From: Pseudomonadota bacterium
GTDB lineage: Bacteria; Pseudomonadota; Gammaproteobacteria; Burkholderiales; Thiobacillaceae
Direction of reading: 5' to 3'
NCBI GenBank assembly: GCA_021836225.1
Contig: JAKBJA010000133.1
Coordinates: 124,001-188,000, forward strand
Length of the DNA stretch: 64,000 bases
The first letter of the stretch is position 1. Each line of letters begins with the position of its first letter. Below the pieces are notes generated by a model. That model ran no database searches. It saw only the letters and a list, made by a program, of their open reading frames with translations, and was not told where the DNA came from. The position numbers were made by a program, and so were the translations under genes. Shown here in pieces: positions 36,699 to 44,267 of this stretch.

Positions 36699-36881
36699 AA
36701 TTTAGGCCTCCGTTTCGGCCGATGATCTGGCCTTCCGGCTGCGTGCGTTAAACGCCTGTTTGTCGGCCGAAGCAGCCGCTGGAAATTTAGCCGCGCGTTT
36801 CCGCTAACTCGGCCGAAGCAGTCATACAGATTAGCGTTCAAAATTTTCTAGTTGACCGGGGCGATTCACTATTTAGGCCTC
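36699..36881. repeat. Degenerate repeats at left edge of the accessory island
   Basis: TCGGCCGA occurs at 36715, 36763 and 36809 (46-48 base spacing), the last two as TCGGCCGAAGCAG; an ATTTAGGCCTCG-like motif occurs at about 36699, 36783 and 36870. The 400 bases between the L,D-transpeptidase and the VWA gene contain these repeats, a possible promoter and a hairpin, but no gene. A similar GGCCGATGA motif recurs on the right flank near 42069. Confidence 0.55.
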
Positions 36882-36890
36882 GCTTGTGGT

Positions 36891-36943
36891 GTGACGAGTG
36901 AAGGGTCATGGGCATATACTTACCCCTCGGCGTACCGAGGGGT
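36891..36943 (+). promoter_or_regulatory. Possible promoter and leader hairpin of the VWA cassette
   Basis: GTGACG (36891-36896) and TATACT (36915-36920), 18 bases apart, could form a sigma-70 promoter. A strong hairpin ACCCCTCGG/CCGAGGGGT (36922-36930, 36935-36943, loop CGTA) follows at once and would lie at the 5' end of the message. There is no T-run, so it is not a terminator. Confidence 0.4.
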
Positions 36944-36989
36944 GCCAGGGGGGCAGCTCTAAATTCATAAGGACAGGGAGGAGTAACTA

Positions 36990-37664
36990 ATGAACGACAA
37001 CACCGCTATTGATCAGATACCGTTCGGCACGGACAACTTTGCCGACAACCCGGAGCCGCGTTGCCCTTGTCTGTTGCTCCTCGACACTTCCGGCTCGATG
37101 AATGGCACACCCATCGCAGAGTTAAACGCGGGCTTGATGACCTTTAAGGACGAGTTGGCCGCAGACTCATTGGCCATGAAGAGGGTGGAGGTCGCTATCG
37201 TCACTTTTGGCCCCGTTAACGTGGAAACTACGTTCCACACCGCCTCGAACTTTTATCCGCCGAGCCTTTCTGCCAACGGCGATACCCCGATGGGGGCAGC
37301 TATCAAGCAAGGCCTTGAACTCATCCGGCAACGCAAAGCTGAATACCGGGCCAATGGCATTTCGTTTTACCGCCCGTGGGTGTTCCTGATTACCGACGGC
37401 GGCCCTACCGACGAATGGCAATCAGCCGCAGCTCTGGTGCGCGAAGGGGAAGCGTCTAAATCCTTCGCGTTCTTCGCGGTCGGGATAGAGGGCGCCAACA
37501 TGGATGTTCTTAGTCAGATATCGGTGCGAGAGCCGCTGAAACTCAGCGGCCTGAAGTTCCGGGAACTCTTCCAATGGCTTTCGAACTCCATGAAGTCGGT
37601 CTCCCAGTCTGTCCCAGGCACTGCCGTGCCGATCGCTCCCCCGACTGGCTGGGCTGAGGTTTGA
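36990..37664 (+). CDS. TerY-like von Willebrand factor A domain protein
   Basis: A 224-residue cytoplasmic protein that is almost entirely one VWA domain. The metal-ion-dependent adhesion site is intact: D-T-S-G-S at residues 32-36, Thr in GDTPMG (about 99) and Asp in [10 protein letters not shown] (136). This is the compact TerY type, found in tellurite/stress-related clusters together with a PP2C phosphatase and a kinase. GGAGG at 36976-36981 is a strong ribosome-binding site. First gene of a four- or five-gene cassette; its stop overlaps the ATG of the phosphatase. Codon usage is visibly less GC-biased than the neighbouring core genes, suggesting transfer. Confidence 0.88.
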   Translation: MNDNTAIDQIPFGTDNFADNPEPRCPCLLLLDTSGSMNGTPIAELNAGLMTFKDELAADSLAMKRVEVAIVTFGPVNVETTFHTASNFYPPSLSANGDTPMGAAIKQGLELIRQRKAEYRANGISFYRPWVFLITDGGPTDEWQSAAALVREGEASKSFAFFAVGIEGANMDVLSQISVREPLKLSGLKFRELFQWLSNSMKSVSQSVPGTAVPIAPPTGWAEV

Positions 37665-38428
37665 TGTGGAAGGTTGTTAGCGCGTCAGTCGTAGGAACCT
37701 CTCATACAGAAGCAAACATTCCCTGCCAAGACGACTGCTACTCGGAAATTATTCGGGGAGTGGACGACCAGGATTATCTGGTTTGTGTGGTGGCGGACGG
37801 AGCCGGCAGCGCAAAAGAGGGGGGTAAAGGTGCGGAACTGGCGTGCCTTGTTTCCCTGTCTGGCATTGAAGCTTCTCTCAACACTGTAGCTTCCTTTCAG
37901 CCGACCGTCCCCATCGTAAGGGAATGGGTTGAGGCTGTCCGTCGAGCAATTCACGAGGAAGCTCAGGCCCGCTCGCTGACCGCCAGAGACTTTGCCTGCA
38001 CACTCCTTGCCGCTGTAGTCGGTCCTGGCGGGGCTGTTTTCTACCAGATCGGGGACGGGGCCATCGTCGCTTCCAGTGGCTACTCCTATGGCGTGGTGTT
38101 TTGGCCTGAGTCTGGCCCTTACGCGAACATGACTTATTTTGTCACCGACGAGGATGCGCTTGAGCACCTCCAAGTCGCGATCACGAGCGCTCGGGTCGAT
38201 GAGGTGGCGTTGTTCAGCGATGGCCTTCAGCGGTTGGCACTGTCTTTTGAACAGCTTGCGCCACATGCCCCGTTCTTCGAACCCATGCTCGGAGTGCTTC
38301 GAAAACGAAATGCTGGAGAATGCGAAGACTTGGGGGAACAGCTTGCCCAGTTTCTTGGCAGCACCCGGATCAACGAGCGAACAGACGATGACAAGACTCT
38401 CGTGCTAGCTACCCGCCGTGAGCCGTGA
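37664..38428 (+). CDS. PP2C-type protein phosphatase (TerY-associated)
   Basis: A 254-residue PP2C-like (PF13672-type) Ser/Thr phosphatase, cytoplasmic. Metal-binding aspartates appear in CQDDCYS, VVADGAGSAKEGGKGAELA and the final DDDKTLVLA; QIGDGAIVAS and VALFSDGLQRLAL are the other family blocks. Starts at the ATG that overlaps the VWA stop (TGATG) and ends overlapping the kinase GTG. It presumably reverses phosphorylation by the next gene product; the VWA protein could be the scaffold or substrate. Confidence 0.87.
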   Translation: MWKVVSASVVGTSHTEANIPCQDDCYSEIIRGVDDQDYLVCVVADGAGSAKEGGKGAELACLVSLSGIEASLNTVASFQPTVPIVREWVEAVRRAIHEEAQARSLTARDFACTLLAAVVGPGGAVFYQIGDGAIVASSGYSYGVVFWPESGPYANMTYFVTDEDALEHLQVAITSARVDEVALFSDGLQRLALSFEQLAPHAPFFEPMLGVLRKRNAGECEDLGEQLAQFLGSTRINERTDDDKTLVLATRREP

Positions 38429-40353
38429 CTGACCTTTTCGACCGCGATGGTCGGCGCATCCCACTCGGTAAGAAGCTTGGATCTGGCGGAGAAGGCGCTG
38501 TATACGAAGTCCCGACCGCGGGGAGCGACGTGGTGGCGAAGGTCTACCATGCGACCGTAGGTCACGAAAAGCAGATGAAGTTGGTTGGCATGGCTCAAGG
38601 GAGCGATGGGGCCCTGAAGAAGATCGCTGCGTGGCCTACGGGTACTCTGCACACTAGCGCAGGGGGCCCTGTCCGCGGTTTTCTGATGCCAAAGGTGTCC
38701 GGCTCAGAGCCGATCCATCACCTTTACAGTCCTAGTCATCGGAAGCAGCGCCATCCTGACAAAGATTGGGGGTTTCTGGTCAACACAGCCAGAAACATGG
38801 CCGCTGCCTTTGAAACCATTCATAGCCACGGTCACGTTATTGGAGACATCAACCCTGACCTGGTTTTTGTTGCGGGGAACAGCATCGTCAAGCTGATTGA
38901 CTGCGATTCTTTCCAAGTCGTCTCGGGTGGCAAGCACTACCTGTGTGAGGTTGGTGTCCCAATCTTCACCCCTCCAGAGTTACAGGGGCTCTCTACTTTC
39001 CGGGGGCTGCGCCGCACGAAAAACCATGACAACTTCGGGCTAGCAATCCTCATCTTTCACTTATTGCTGATGGGTCGGCATCCTTTCTCAGGCGTCTACT
39101 CGGGGGCGGGAGACATGCCACTGGAGAAGGCCATAGCGCAATTCCGATATGCCTTCGGCCGCAATGCTGTCAGCAAAGGAATGGCCCCACCCCCGAACAG
39201 CGTGACGCCTGCCATCCTGCCAAGTGCAGTCGCAGCCCTTTTTGAGCGTGCTTTTACCGAGCAAGGATCGCAGCCAGACGGCAGACCCCTAGCAAGAGAG
39301 TGGGTAGCTGAGCTGGACTCGCTGAGAGGCCAACTCCGCACCTGCGGGCAAGATTCAGTTCATAAGTACTTTGGGGGGCTGACTTCCTGCCCTTGGTGTG
39401 TCCAAGAGAAAAATTCCGGGATCTACTTCTTCATATCCCTTGTTCCCACGGCGGGCGGCTCAGGCACCTTCAATCTTGGGCTGGTTTGGGCTCGGATAGT
39501 GGCTGTTGATTCACCTGGAGGGGCCCCCACTGTGGATCTGCCTGCCTTCCAGGTTCAGCCTAAGCCCTTGCCACCAGAAGCGGTGCGAGCGAAGACAGTA
39601 GCGTTCCTTAGGAAAGCTGCCGCTGTCGCGATATTCGTTGGATGCCTTGTGTTCTGGCCGGCTGGGTTCTTCCTAGCAATGATTGTTAGCGGCATTCTTT
39701 TCTTTGGAGGCGAAATGCCTTCCTCCGAGAAACGGGTTCGGCAGGCAGCACTGAATGCTGCCCGCAATGATCTCAACGCTGTCCAACATCGCTGGAATGC
39801 CGAAGGAGGTGACGGCAAGTTTCAAGCGAAGTTAATGGAGTTGGCTGGCTTGCGGAAGGAATATGAGGGGTTAGCTAACCAACTTGCATTGGAAAAGCAG
39901 AAGCTGCAGCAGAACTTGCGCAATGCCCAGTTACACAAGTTCTTGGACAGATTCTTTATCAGCGATCACGCCATTTCTGGCGTTGGCCCCGCCCGAAAAG
40001 CTACGCTCGCATCCTTTGGGGTCGAAACAGCGGCCGACGTTACCAAGGCTAAGATTCTGCGAATCCGTGGATTCGGTCCTTCTCTGGCTGACACTCTTGT
40101 TGGCTGGCGTACTTCCCTGGAAAGGCGGTTTGTATTCGACCCGACTAAGGGGGTCGATCCGGCTGACACTGCGGCACTGAATCAGCGGTTTTCACAAAAG
40201 CGGAAGCAACTTGAAGGCAGTATTTTGGCTGGCCATGAGCAGTTGGTGCAGATTCGAGGGCAGATTCTGCAGCAGCGGTCACAACTACTTCCTGTGCTCA
40301 ACGCTGCAGCTACCCGAGTGGCGCAGGCACAGGCGGACCTGTCTGTTGTTTAG
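38425..40353 (+). CDS. Membrane-anchored Ser/Thr kinase-like protein with helix-hairpin-helix domain
   Basis: A 642-residue protein. Kinase domain in about 1-310: glycine loop GSGGEGAVYE (19-28), Lys39 in VVAKVYH, catalytic-loop GHVIGDINPDLVFV with Asp141, and IDCDSFQVV (159-165) as the DFG equivalent, typical of the TerY-associated kinase family. The Asn that normally follows the catalytic Asp by five residues is Leu146, so activity is uncertain. Next come a short Cys pair (SCPWCVQE, about 330), two closely spaced hydrophobic segments (about 395-430), a coiled coil, a helix-hairpin-helix region (ISGVGPARKATLASFGVETAADV...IRGFGPSLADTL, about 518-565) and a second coiled coil. GTG start overlaps the phosphatase stop. 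Confidence 0.85.
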   Translation: MTDLFDRDGRRIPLGKKLGSGGEGAVYEVPTAGSDVVAKVYHATVGHEKQMKLVGMAQGSDGALKKIAAWPTGTLHTSAGGPVRGFLMPKVSGSEPIHHLYSPSHRKQRHPDKDWGFLVNTARNMAAAFETIHSHGHVIGDINPDLVFVAGNSIVKLIDCDSFQVVSGGKHYLCEVGVPIFTPPELQGLSTFRGLRRTKNHDNFGLAILIFHLLLMGRHPFSGVYSGAGDMPLEKAIAQFRYAFGRNAVSKGMAPPPNSVTPAILPSAVAALFERAFTEQGSQPDGRPLAREWVAELDSLRGQLRTCGQDSVHKYFGGLTSCPWCVQEKNSGIYFFISLVPTAGGSGTFNLGLVWARIVAVDSPGGAPTVDLPAFQVQPKPLPPEAVRAKTVAFLRKAAAVAIFVGCLVFWPAGFFLAMIVSGILFFGGEMPSSEKRVRQAALNAARNDLNAVQHRWNAEGGDGKFQAKLMELAGLRKEYEGLANQLALEKQKLQQNLRNAQLHKFLDRFFISDHAISGVGPARKATLASFGVETAADVTKAKILRIRGFGPSLADTLVGWRTSLERRFVFDPTKGVDPADTAALNQRFSQKRKQLEGSILAGHEQLVQIRGQILQQRSQLLPVLNAAATRVAQAQADLSVV

Positions 40354-40558
40354 CAGCGAGCTGCAGGCAAACAACCGCTTTGATCAGGAGTACGCATTCC
40401 CCGAAATTGAAGGCGGCCATTCAGCTGCATTTCTAGCCAATGGCCGGTGTGACAGGCCCAGACAATACCTGAAGAAGGCGACAGACAGCTATAGCGGAGA
40501 CCCCATCGTTCAGTACCTGCGCCGAATCGATGGTCAATCGGAGTTGCAAAATGAGTGA
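40346..40558 (+). CDS. Candidate small protein between kinase and peptidase genes
   Basis: A 70-codon frame with TTG start at 40346, AGGCGGA eight bases upstream, an 8-base overlap with the kinase stop and an 8-base overlap with the peptidase start, the same spacing style as the rest of the cassette. The product is hydrophilic (ELQANNRFDQEYAFPE... YLKKATDSYSGDPIVQYLRR), without membrane segments; I recognise no family. The alternative is that this is simply a 197-base spacer. Confidence 0.4.
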   Translation: MFSSELQANNRFDQEYAFPEIEGGHSAAFLANGRCDRPRQYLKKATDSYSGDPIVQYLRRIDGQSELQNE

Positions 40559-41813
40559 ATCGGAACTGCTGCCCAGGGTGTTCGTCGCCGGCCTCATCCA
40601 GCCCGGCGATGTTGTCCTGACGACCACGCCCGAACCGATGAGCCAAACGATACGTAAGTTCACCGGCGCGGACATCTCTCACGCCATGATTTGTGTGGGT
40701 ACGTCGAGCGTGATCGATTCCACTGGCAACGGTGTTCACGCACGAAACCTTGGGCGGATCATTCTTGAGCCAGGCTGCGCAGGTCATGTGCTTCGACCGG
40801 TGAAGCCACTGTCGACTGATCAATTGCGCTCTGTCATCTCCTTCGCCAGAGCTGCGGTTGGTACTCGATACACGATGAACGGCGCTGCCAAGAGCGTGTT
40901 GGCTGGTTTCGTGGCCGGCCGGAGGCAGTTCTGCTCGCGTTTGGTCGCGCAGGCCTACCGCGATGCCGGCGTGAACCTGGTATCGGATGCTGACTTCTGC
41001 CACCCAGGAGAGCTCCTGAAGAGCGCGGCGCTTGTTGAAGTACCAAATGTGCTTAGGAATCTCAGCCCAGAAGAAGGGGCCGAATGGCGTGAGGATATTG
41101 ACAATGTCCAGGCCATGCGCGATTCAACCAACGCCTTGCTTCAGGAGGCCCGCAAGCTGTCCCCTGAGATCGAGTCGCTGAACGATATCGATGCTTACCT
41201 GGTGGAGCATCCAGAGGGAGATGCTCAACTTGTGCAAGCCCTGCGATCTTCGAGGTACCTGGAGCTGTGGCGAGATGAGTTTGAAAGGAGTTCCTGGCAG
41301 TACCACATTGCCATGATGGAGGGGCACAATGGCTCGGACGAAGGCAAGCAGAGGTACTGCGAAGAGCTGCTGGCCGACGAGGAGTTGTGCCAAAACCGTT
41401 TTATACTGAACCACGGGGGCTACGTGACCCTGAACACGTTGCACCCTCGTCAATACTTTGCCCTGATGGTAGAGCTGTACGACATCCTGACCGATTTTCA
41501 TGCTCGGCGCATCAAGGCGGCAACTGCCTGGCTTGAGCGTAGGGGACTGCTCAAGCCTGCGCCTCCCAAACTCCTCCGTCCGCACACGCCTGAGTGGTTT
41601 GCTTCGCTGCGCGAATGGGATCCCAAGCAGGCCGCAATGACGGAAGCGGCCATTCAGACGACGGGAAGTTCGGATGTGTGCAGTGTCTGTGCGGATGATC
41701 CGGCCCGTGATTACGCCTTGGTGAGTATGCCGGCGGCTGGACCAGGGACGCTTCGGCTCTGCGATGACTGTTTTCGCATCCGCTCTCTCGACGAACCAAT
41801 GAGACCTTTCTGA
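40551..41813 (+). CDS. Permuted papain-like (YiiX/NlpC-P60) peptidase with C-terminal zinc ribbon
   Basis: About 420 residues. The N-terminal 170 residues match the circularly permuted NlpC/P60-like fold: LIQPGDVVLTTT, catalytic His44 in DISHAMICVG, and catalytic Cys128 in RRQFCSRLVAQAYRDAG. Such enzymes cleave peptide or amide/ester bonds, for example in cell-wall peptides or lipids. Residues about 180-365 are helical and unrecognised. Near the C-terminus CSVCADDPARDYAL and LCDDCFRI form a four-cysteine zinc ribbon (about residues 380-410). No signal peptide, so it probably acts in the cytoplasm. An in-frame ATG at 40530 is a possible longer start; 40551 fits the overlap with the small frame. 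Confidence 0.8.
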   Translation: MSESELLPRVFVAGLIQPGDVVLTTTPEPMSQTIRKFTGADISHAMICVGTSSVIDSTGNGVHARNLGRIILEPGCAGHVLRPVKPLSTDQLRSVISFARAAVGTRYTMNGAAKSVLAGFVAGRRQFCSRLVAQAYRDAGVNLVSDADFCHPGELLKSAALVEVPNVLRNLSPEEGAEWREDIDNVQAMRDSTNALLQEARKLSPEIESLNDIDAYLVEHPEGDAQLVQALRSSRYLELWRDEFERSSWQYHIAMMEGHNGSDEGKQRYCEELLADEELCQNRFILNHGGYVTLNTLHPRQYFALMVELYDILTDFHARRIKAATAWLERRGLLKPAPPKLLRPHTPEWFASLREWDPKQAAMTEAAIQTTGSSDVCSVCADDPARDYALVSMPAAGPGTLRLCDDCFRIRSLDEPMRPF

Positions 41814-42242
41814 CCGCCTAGTCTGCGGCGTGTCTGCGCAAGGTTGCTTGGACTGCTTCGTAGCCGCTTTAACAGTCTGCTTCAGTGGGTGCCGCAAACA
41901 TAAACCGTTAGATCTTGGCAATGTCTGGTAACCAACCTCCGTAGTTTTACTAGCTCGCCAAAGTTGACCAACCGCAACCGGGCTTAACTAGACATCCATT
42001 TCAAGCAGGTCAATGACAGCTTCTGGTTGGAAGCGGTCGCTCATAAGCTGCACACCGACTGACCGCTTTGGCCGATGAGCGGCCGCTCGTGGTAGTACGT
42101 TCTGAGTTGGCCGGTAGCAGCTATGCCACCACCGGCCGTCCAGGCATAGTGGAGCGGTCATGGGGACATTCTGCGCCGATAACCATCAGAAACCGCGTCA
42201 GGACGCGTTGGCGAGTCCCGGTTGCACGCAACCCTGGGTTAT
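41814..42242. other. Right flank of the accessory island, no gene seen
   Basis: About 430 bases without a convincing gene. It contains imperfect repeats of the ACCGCTTTGGCCGATGAGCGG type (42060-42095), resembling the TCGGCCGATGA motif of the left flank, and a sequence near 41880-41945 with several short AACC/GGTTA dyads. It likely marks the boundary between the island and the exopolysaccharide operon. No tRNA or integrase is present. Confidence 0.5.
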
Positions 42243-43283
42243 TCAGCGCCGACCCGATGTAGCGCTGCGCAGAATCCGTCGGACGCTGAAATACGCGGGT
42301 TTCGCACGCTCGCCCGCATCGAACAGCAGGGCTGCGCCCTGGCCGGGAAAGAATTCCGGTATCCACGAATGGCGGTCGCTCGCGCCCCAGGTGGAAAAGC
42401 TGCGGCACTGCGGCACCGCCAGGCAGGCCCGCAGCATGTCGCCATAAAGCACAGCCTGTTTCCTGAGGGCCGCTCGGCTTGCCGGCACGGGCAGCATCAC
42501 ATCCATTTCGGTGATGTCGGTCTGCAGGCCGAGCGCGGCCAGGCGCTTCATGTTGATGCGCACGTCCTCGGCACACGGCGCATCGTTCAGGCTCACGTGC
42601 ATCTGCAGGCCTACGGCATCGATCGGTACGCGGTGCCGGCGTAGCTCGGCCACGAGCGTGTAGATGCCGTCTGACTTGGCGCCGGCGCCCTCACCACCGT
42701 AGTCGTTGTAGCGCAGGCGCGCCTGCGGGTCGGCCTCGTGGGCCCAGCGGAAGGCCAGGGCTAGGTAATCCGGGCCGATGCCGCGCGACCAGACGGTCTC
42801 GCGCGGTTTGCCGTCTTCGCCCACCGCCTCGGCCGCCACGTCCCACGACGCCACGCGGCCGCGATAGCGTGTGACCAATGTCTGAATATGTTCGCGCAGG
42901 ATGGCCTTGAGTTCGTCCGGGCTGAAATGGCCTTGCGTCAGCCAGTCCGGCAGCTGCTGGTCCCACACCAGCACGTGGCCGTTCACCTGCATGGCGTGCG
43001 CTTCGGCGAATTCGACCAGGGCGTCCGCCTGGGTGAAGTCGAAGCGGCCGCGTTCGGGCTGCACGACGGAGAATTTCAACGCGTTTTCCGGCGTGACCAG
43101 GTTGAATTCGCGCGCCAGCAGCCGGGTGTAGGCCGCATCGGTATCCAGTGCCTCGACGTTGACGGCGGTGCCGAAATGGATGCCAGCCGATTGGGCCAGA
43201 TCGCGCAAGGTATCGGCCGCTCCGGCAGACAGCGTGGTGGCGAGCGTGAGCGCGAACACGGTTGCTGCGGCGAGCGGGCGCAT
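42243..43283 (-). CDS. GH10-family glycoside hydrolase (xylanase-like) of the EPS operon
   Basis: A 346-residue secreted protein: signal peptide ending near SAGAAD, then a GH10 (beta/alpha)8 domain. Family landmarks are NLVTPENALKFSVVQPERGRFDF, NGHVLVWDQQLPDWL, the acid/base Glu152 in WDVAAEAV, and the nucleophile Glu259 in ITEMDV. Compared with true xylanases the Asn before the acid/base is Ala151 and the His of the W-H-x-Q-L-P motif is Asp, so the substrate is probably not xylan. The gene starts one base after the deacetylase stop, so the hydrolase likely trims the polysaccharide made by this operon. Catalysis on an unknown sugar is inference. Confidence 0.85.
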   Translation of the reverse strand: MRPLAAATVFALTLATTLSAGAADTLRDLAQSAGIHFGTAVNVEALDTDAAYTRLLAREFNLVTPENALKFSVVQPERGRFDFTQADALVEFAEAHAMQVNGHVLVWDQQLPDWLTQGHFSPDELKAILREHIQTLVTRYRGRVASWDVAAEAVGEDGKPRETVWSRGIGPDYLALAFRWAHEADPQARLRYNDYGGEGAGAKSDGIYTLVAELRRHRVPIDAVGLQMHVSLNDAPCAEDVRINMKRLAALGLQTDITEMDVMLPVPASRAALRKQAVLYGDMLRACLAVPQCRSFSTWGASDRHSWIPEFFPGQGAALLFDAGERAKPAYFSVRRILRSATSGRR

Positions 43284-43284
43284 C

Positions 43285-44238
43285 TCAGTACCCCCGCAGC
43301 GCAGCCGCCCCGGCCCACTGCGTGACGAAGCCGGGCACCGGCGGCGGCAGGGGGGGCCGCAGGCCGGCCTGGCGGGCCCAGCCTTCGAGCCAGGATTCGC
43401 CCTCGACGCCGCTCGATCCCATGGGCGACGCGTAGGCGCTGTCCTTGAGCGCGTCGTCCAGAGAAACGAAGCGATAGCCGCGTTGCCTGAGCATGGCGGC
43501 AAGCGCGTCGAAATAGTCCGCGTTGAGCGCGTTGGCGTGCAGCACGAGCACGTGGGCGATGGGACGGCCGAAGAGGTCGAGCGCGAGTTGTTCGGCCTGC
43601 GCGAACACTGCCTGCATGTAGGGCACGTAGGCGTCGCCGATGCGGCGTGCCGCGCCCGCGTCGCCCTGCGCCTGCGCCCGCGAATAGGCGGTGGCGAAGA
43701 CCCATTCCGCGCTGTTCACGGTCACCGGCGCCACGACATAAGCATGGGCCGCCAGAAAATCCTGGAACGCTCTCTGCACCTCCGGGGTCGCCCCCTGATG
43801 CAGGAAGGGATGGCGGAACCAGCGCAGGGTTTTGCCTTCGCCTTGCATGAGCGGGCGCGTGACGGTTTCGCCCTGCAGCAGGTCGGCCTCGAAGGCGTCG
43901 AGCGGGATGCGGTTGAGCGAGGGATGCGAATAGGTATGGTTGCCCAGTTCGAAGCCGGCCTTTATCCAGCTGCGCAGCAGATCGACCCGTCGCGGATCGA
44001 GCGTGCCGTCGCGCGTCAGCTTCGCTTCGTTGACGAAGCCCACCGCGGGCACCTGCGCGGCCTGCAGGCGGTGCAGCAGCCGGGCCGTCACGGCTTCAAG
44101 CTGCGTGTCGTCTTCGGTCGGCACTGCGGCAAAAGGCAGGTCGTCGAAGGTGATCGCCACGGCGCGCGCCGGCGGCAGCGGGGCAGCCGCGGCGGCGAAG
44201 GGGAGGAGGACGAGGAGAAGCAGCAGCCTGCGAATCAT
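43285..44238 (-). CDS. Polysaccharide deacetylase (CE4) of the EPS operon
   Basis: A 317-residue protein with a signal peptide (first ~19 residues) and a CE4/NodB fold: ITFDD (Asp32-33), metal-binding HTYSHPSLN (His101, His105), and RHPFLH (about 142-147) as motif 3. Most likely removes acetyl groups from an N-acetylated exopolysaccharide in the periplasm, like PgaB of the poly-N-acetylglucosamine system. The C-terminal hydrolase half of PgaB is absent here; its place is taken by the next gene, a GH10 protein. Follows the TPR outer-membrane gene after 29 bases. Confidence 0.88.
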   Translation of the reverse strand: MIRRLLLLLVLLPFAAAAAPLPPARAVAITFDDLPFAAVPTEDDTQLEAVTARLLHRLQAAQVPAVGFVNEAKLTRDGTLDPRRVDLLRSWIKAGFELGNHTYSHPSLNRIPLDAFEADLLQGETVTRPLMQGEGKTLRWFRHPFLHQGATPEVQRAFQDFLAAHAYVVAPVTVNSAEWVFATAYSRAQAQGDAGAARRIGDAYVPYMQAVFAQAEQLALDLFGRPIAHVLVLHANALNADYFDALAAMLRQRGYRFVSLDDALKDSAYASPMGSSGVEGESWLEGWARQAGLRPPLPPPVPGFVTQWAGAAALRGY

Positions 44239-44267
44239 GTTGCCCCGTCAGCGGCCGGGCTGACCGC

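Noticed and set aside
36741..36830. GCGTTAAACGCC and CGCTAAC near the island, like integron attC core sites
   Set aside because: No paired R'/R'' boxes with proper spacing, no integron integrase, and cassette genes are an overlapping operon rather than single-gene cassettes.
36699..36881. CRISPR-like array
   Set aside because: Repeats are short, degenerate and unequally conserved, with no constant-length spacers and no cas genes.
40211..40345. Upstream part of the 115-codon frame before the small gene
   Set aside because: It lies within the kinase coding sequence in another frame; only the part from the TTG at 40346 has a ribosome-binding site and operon-like overlaps.
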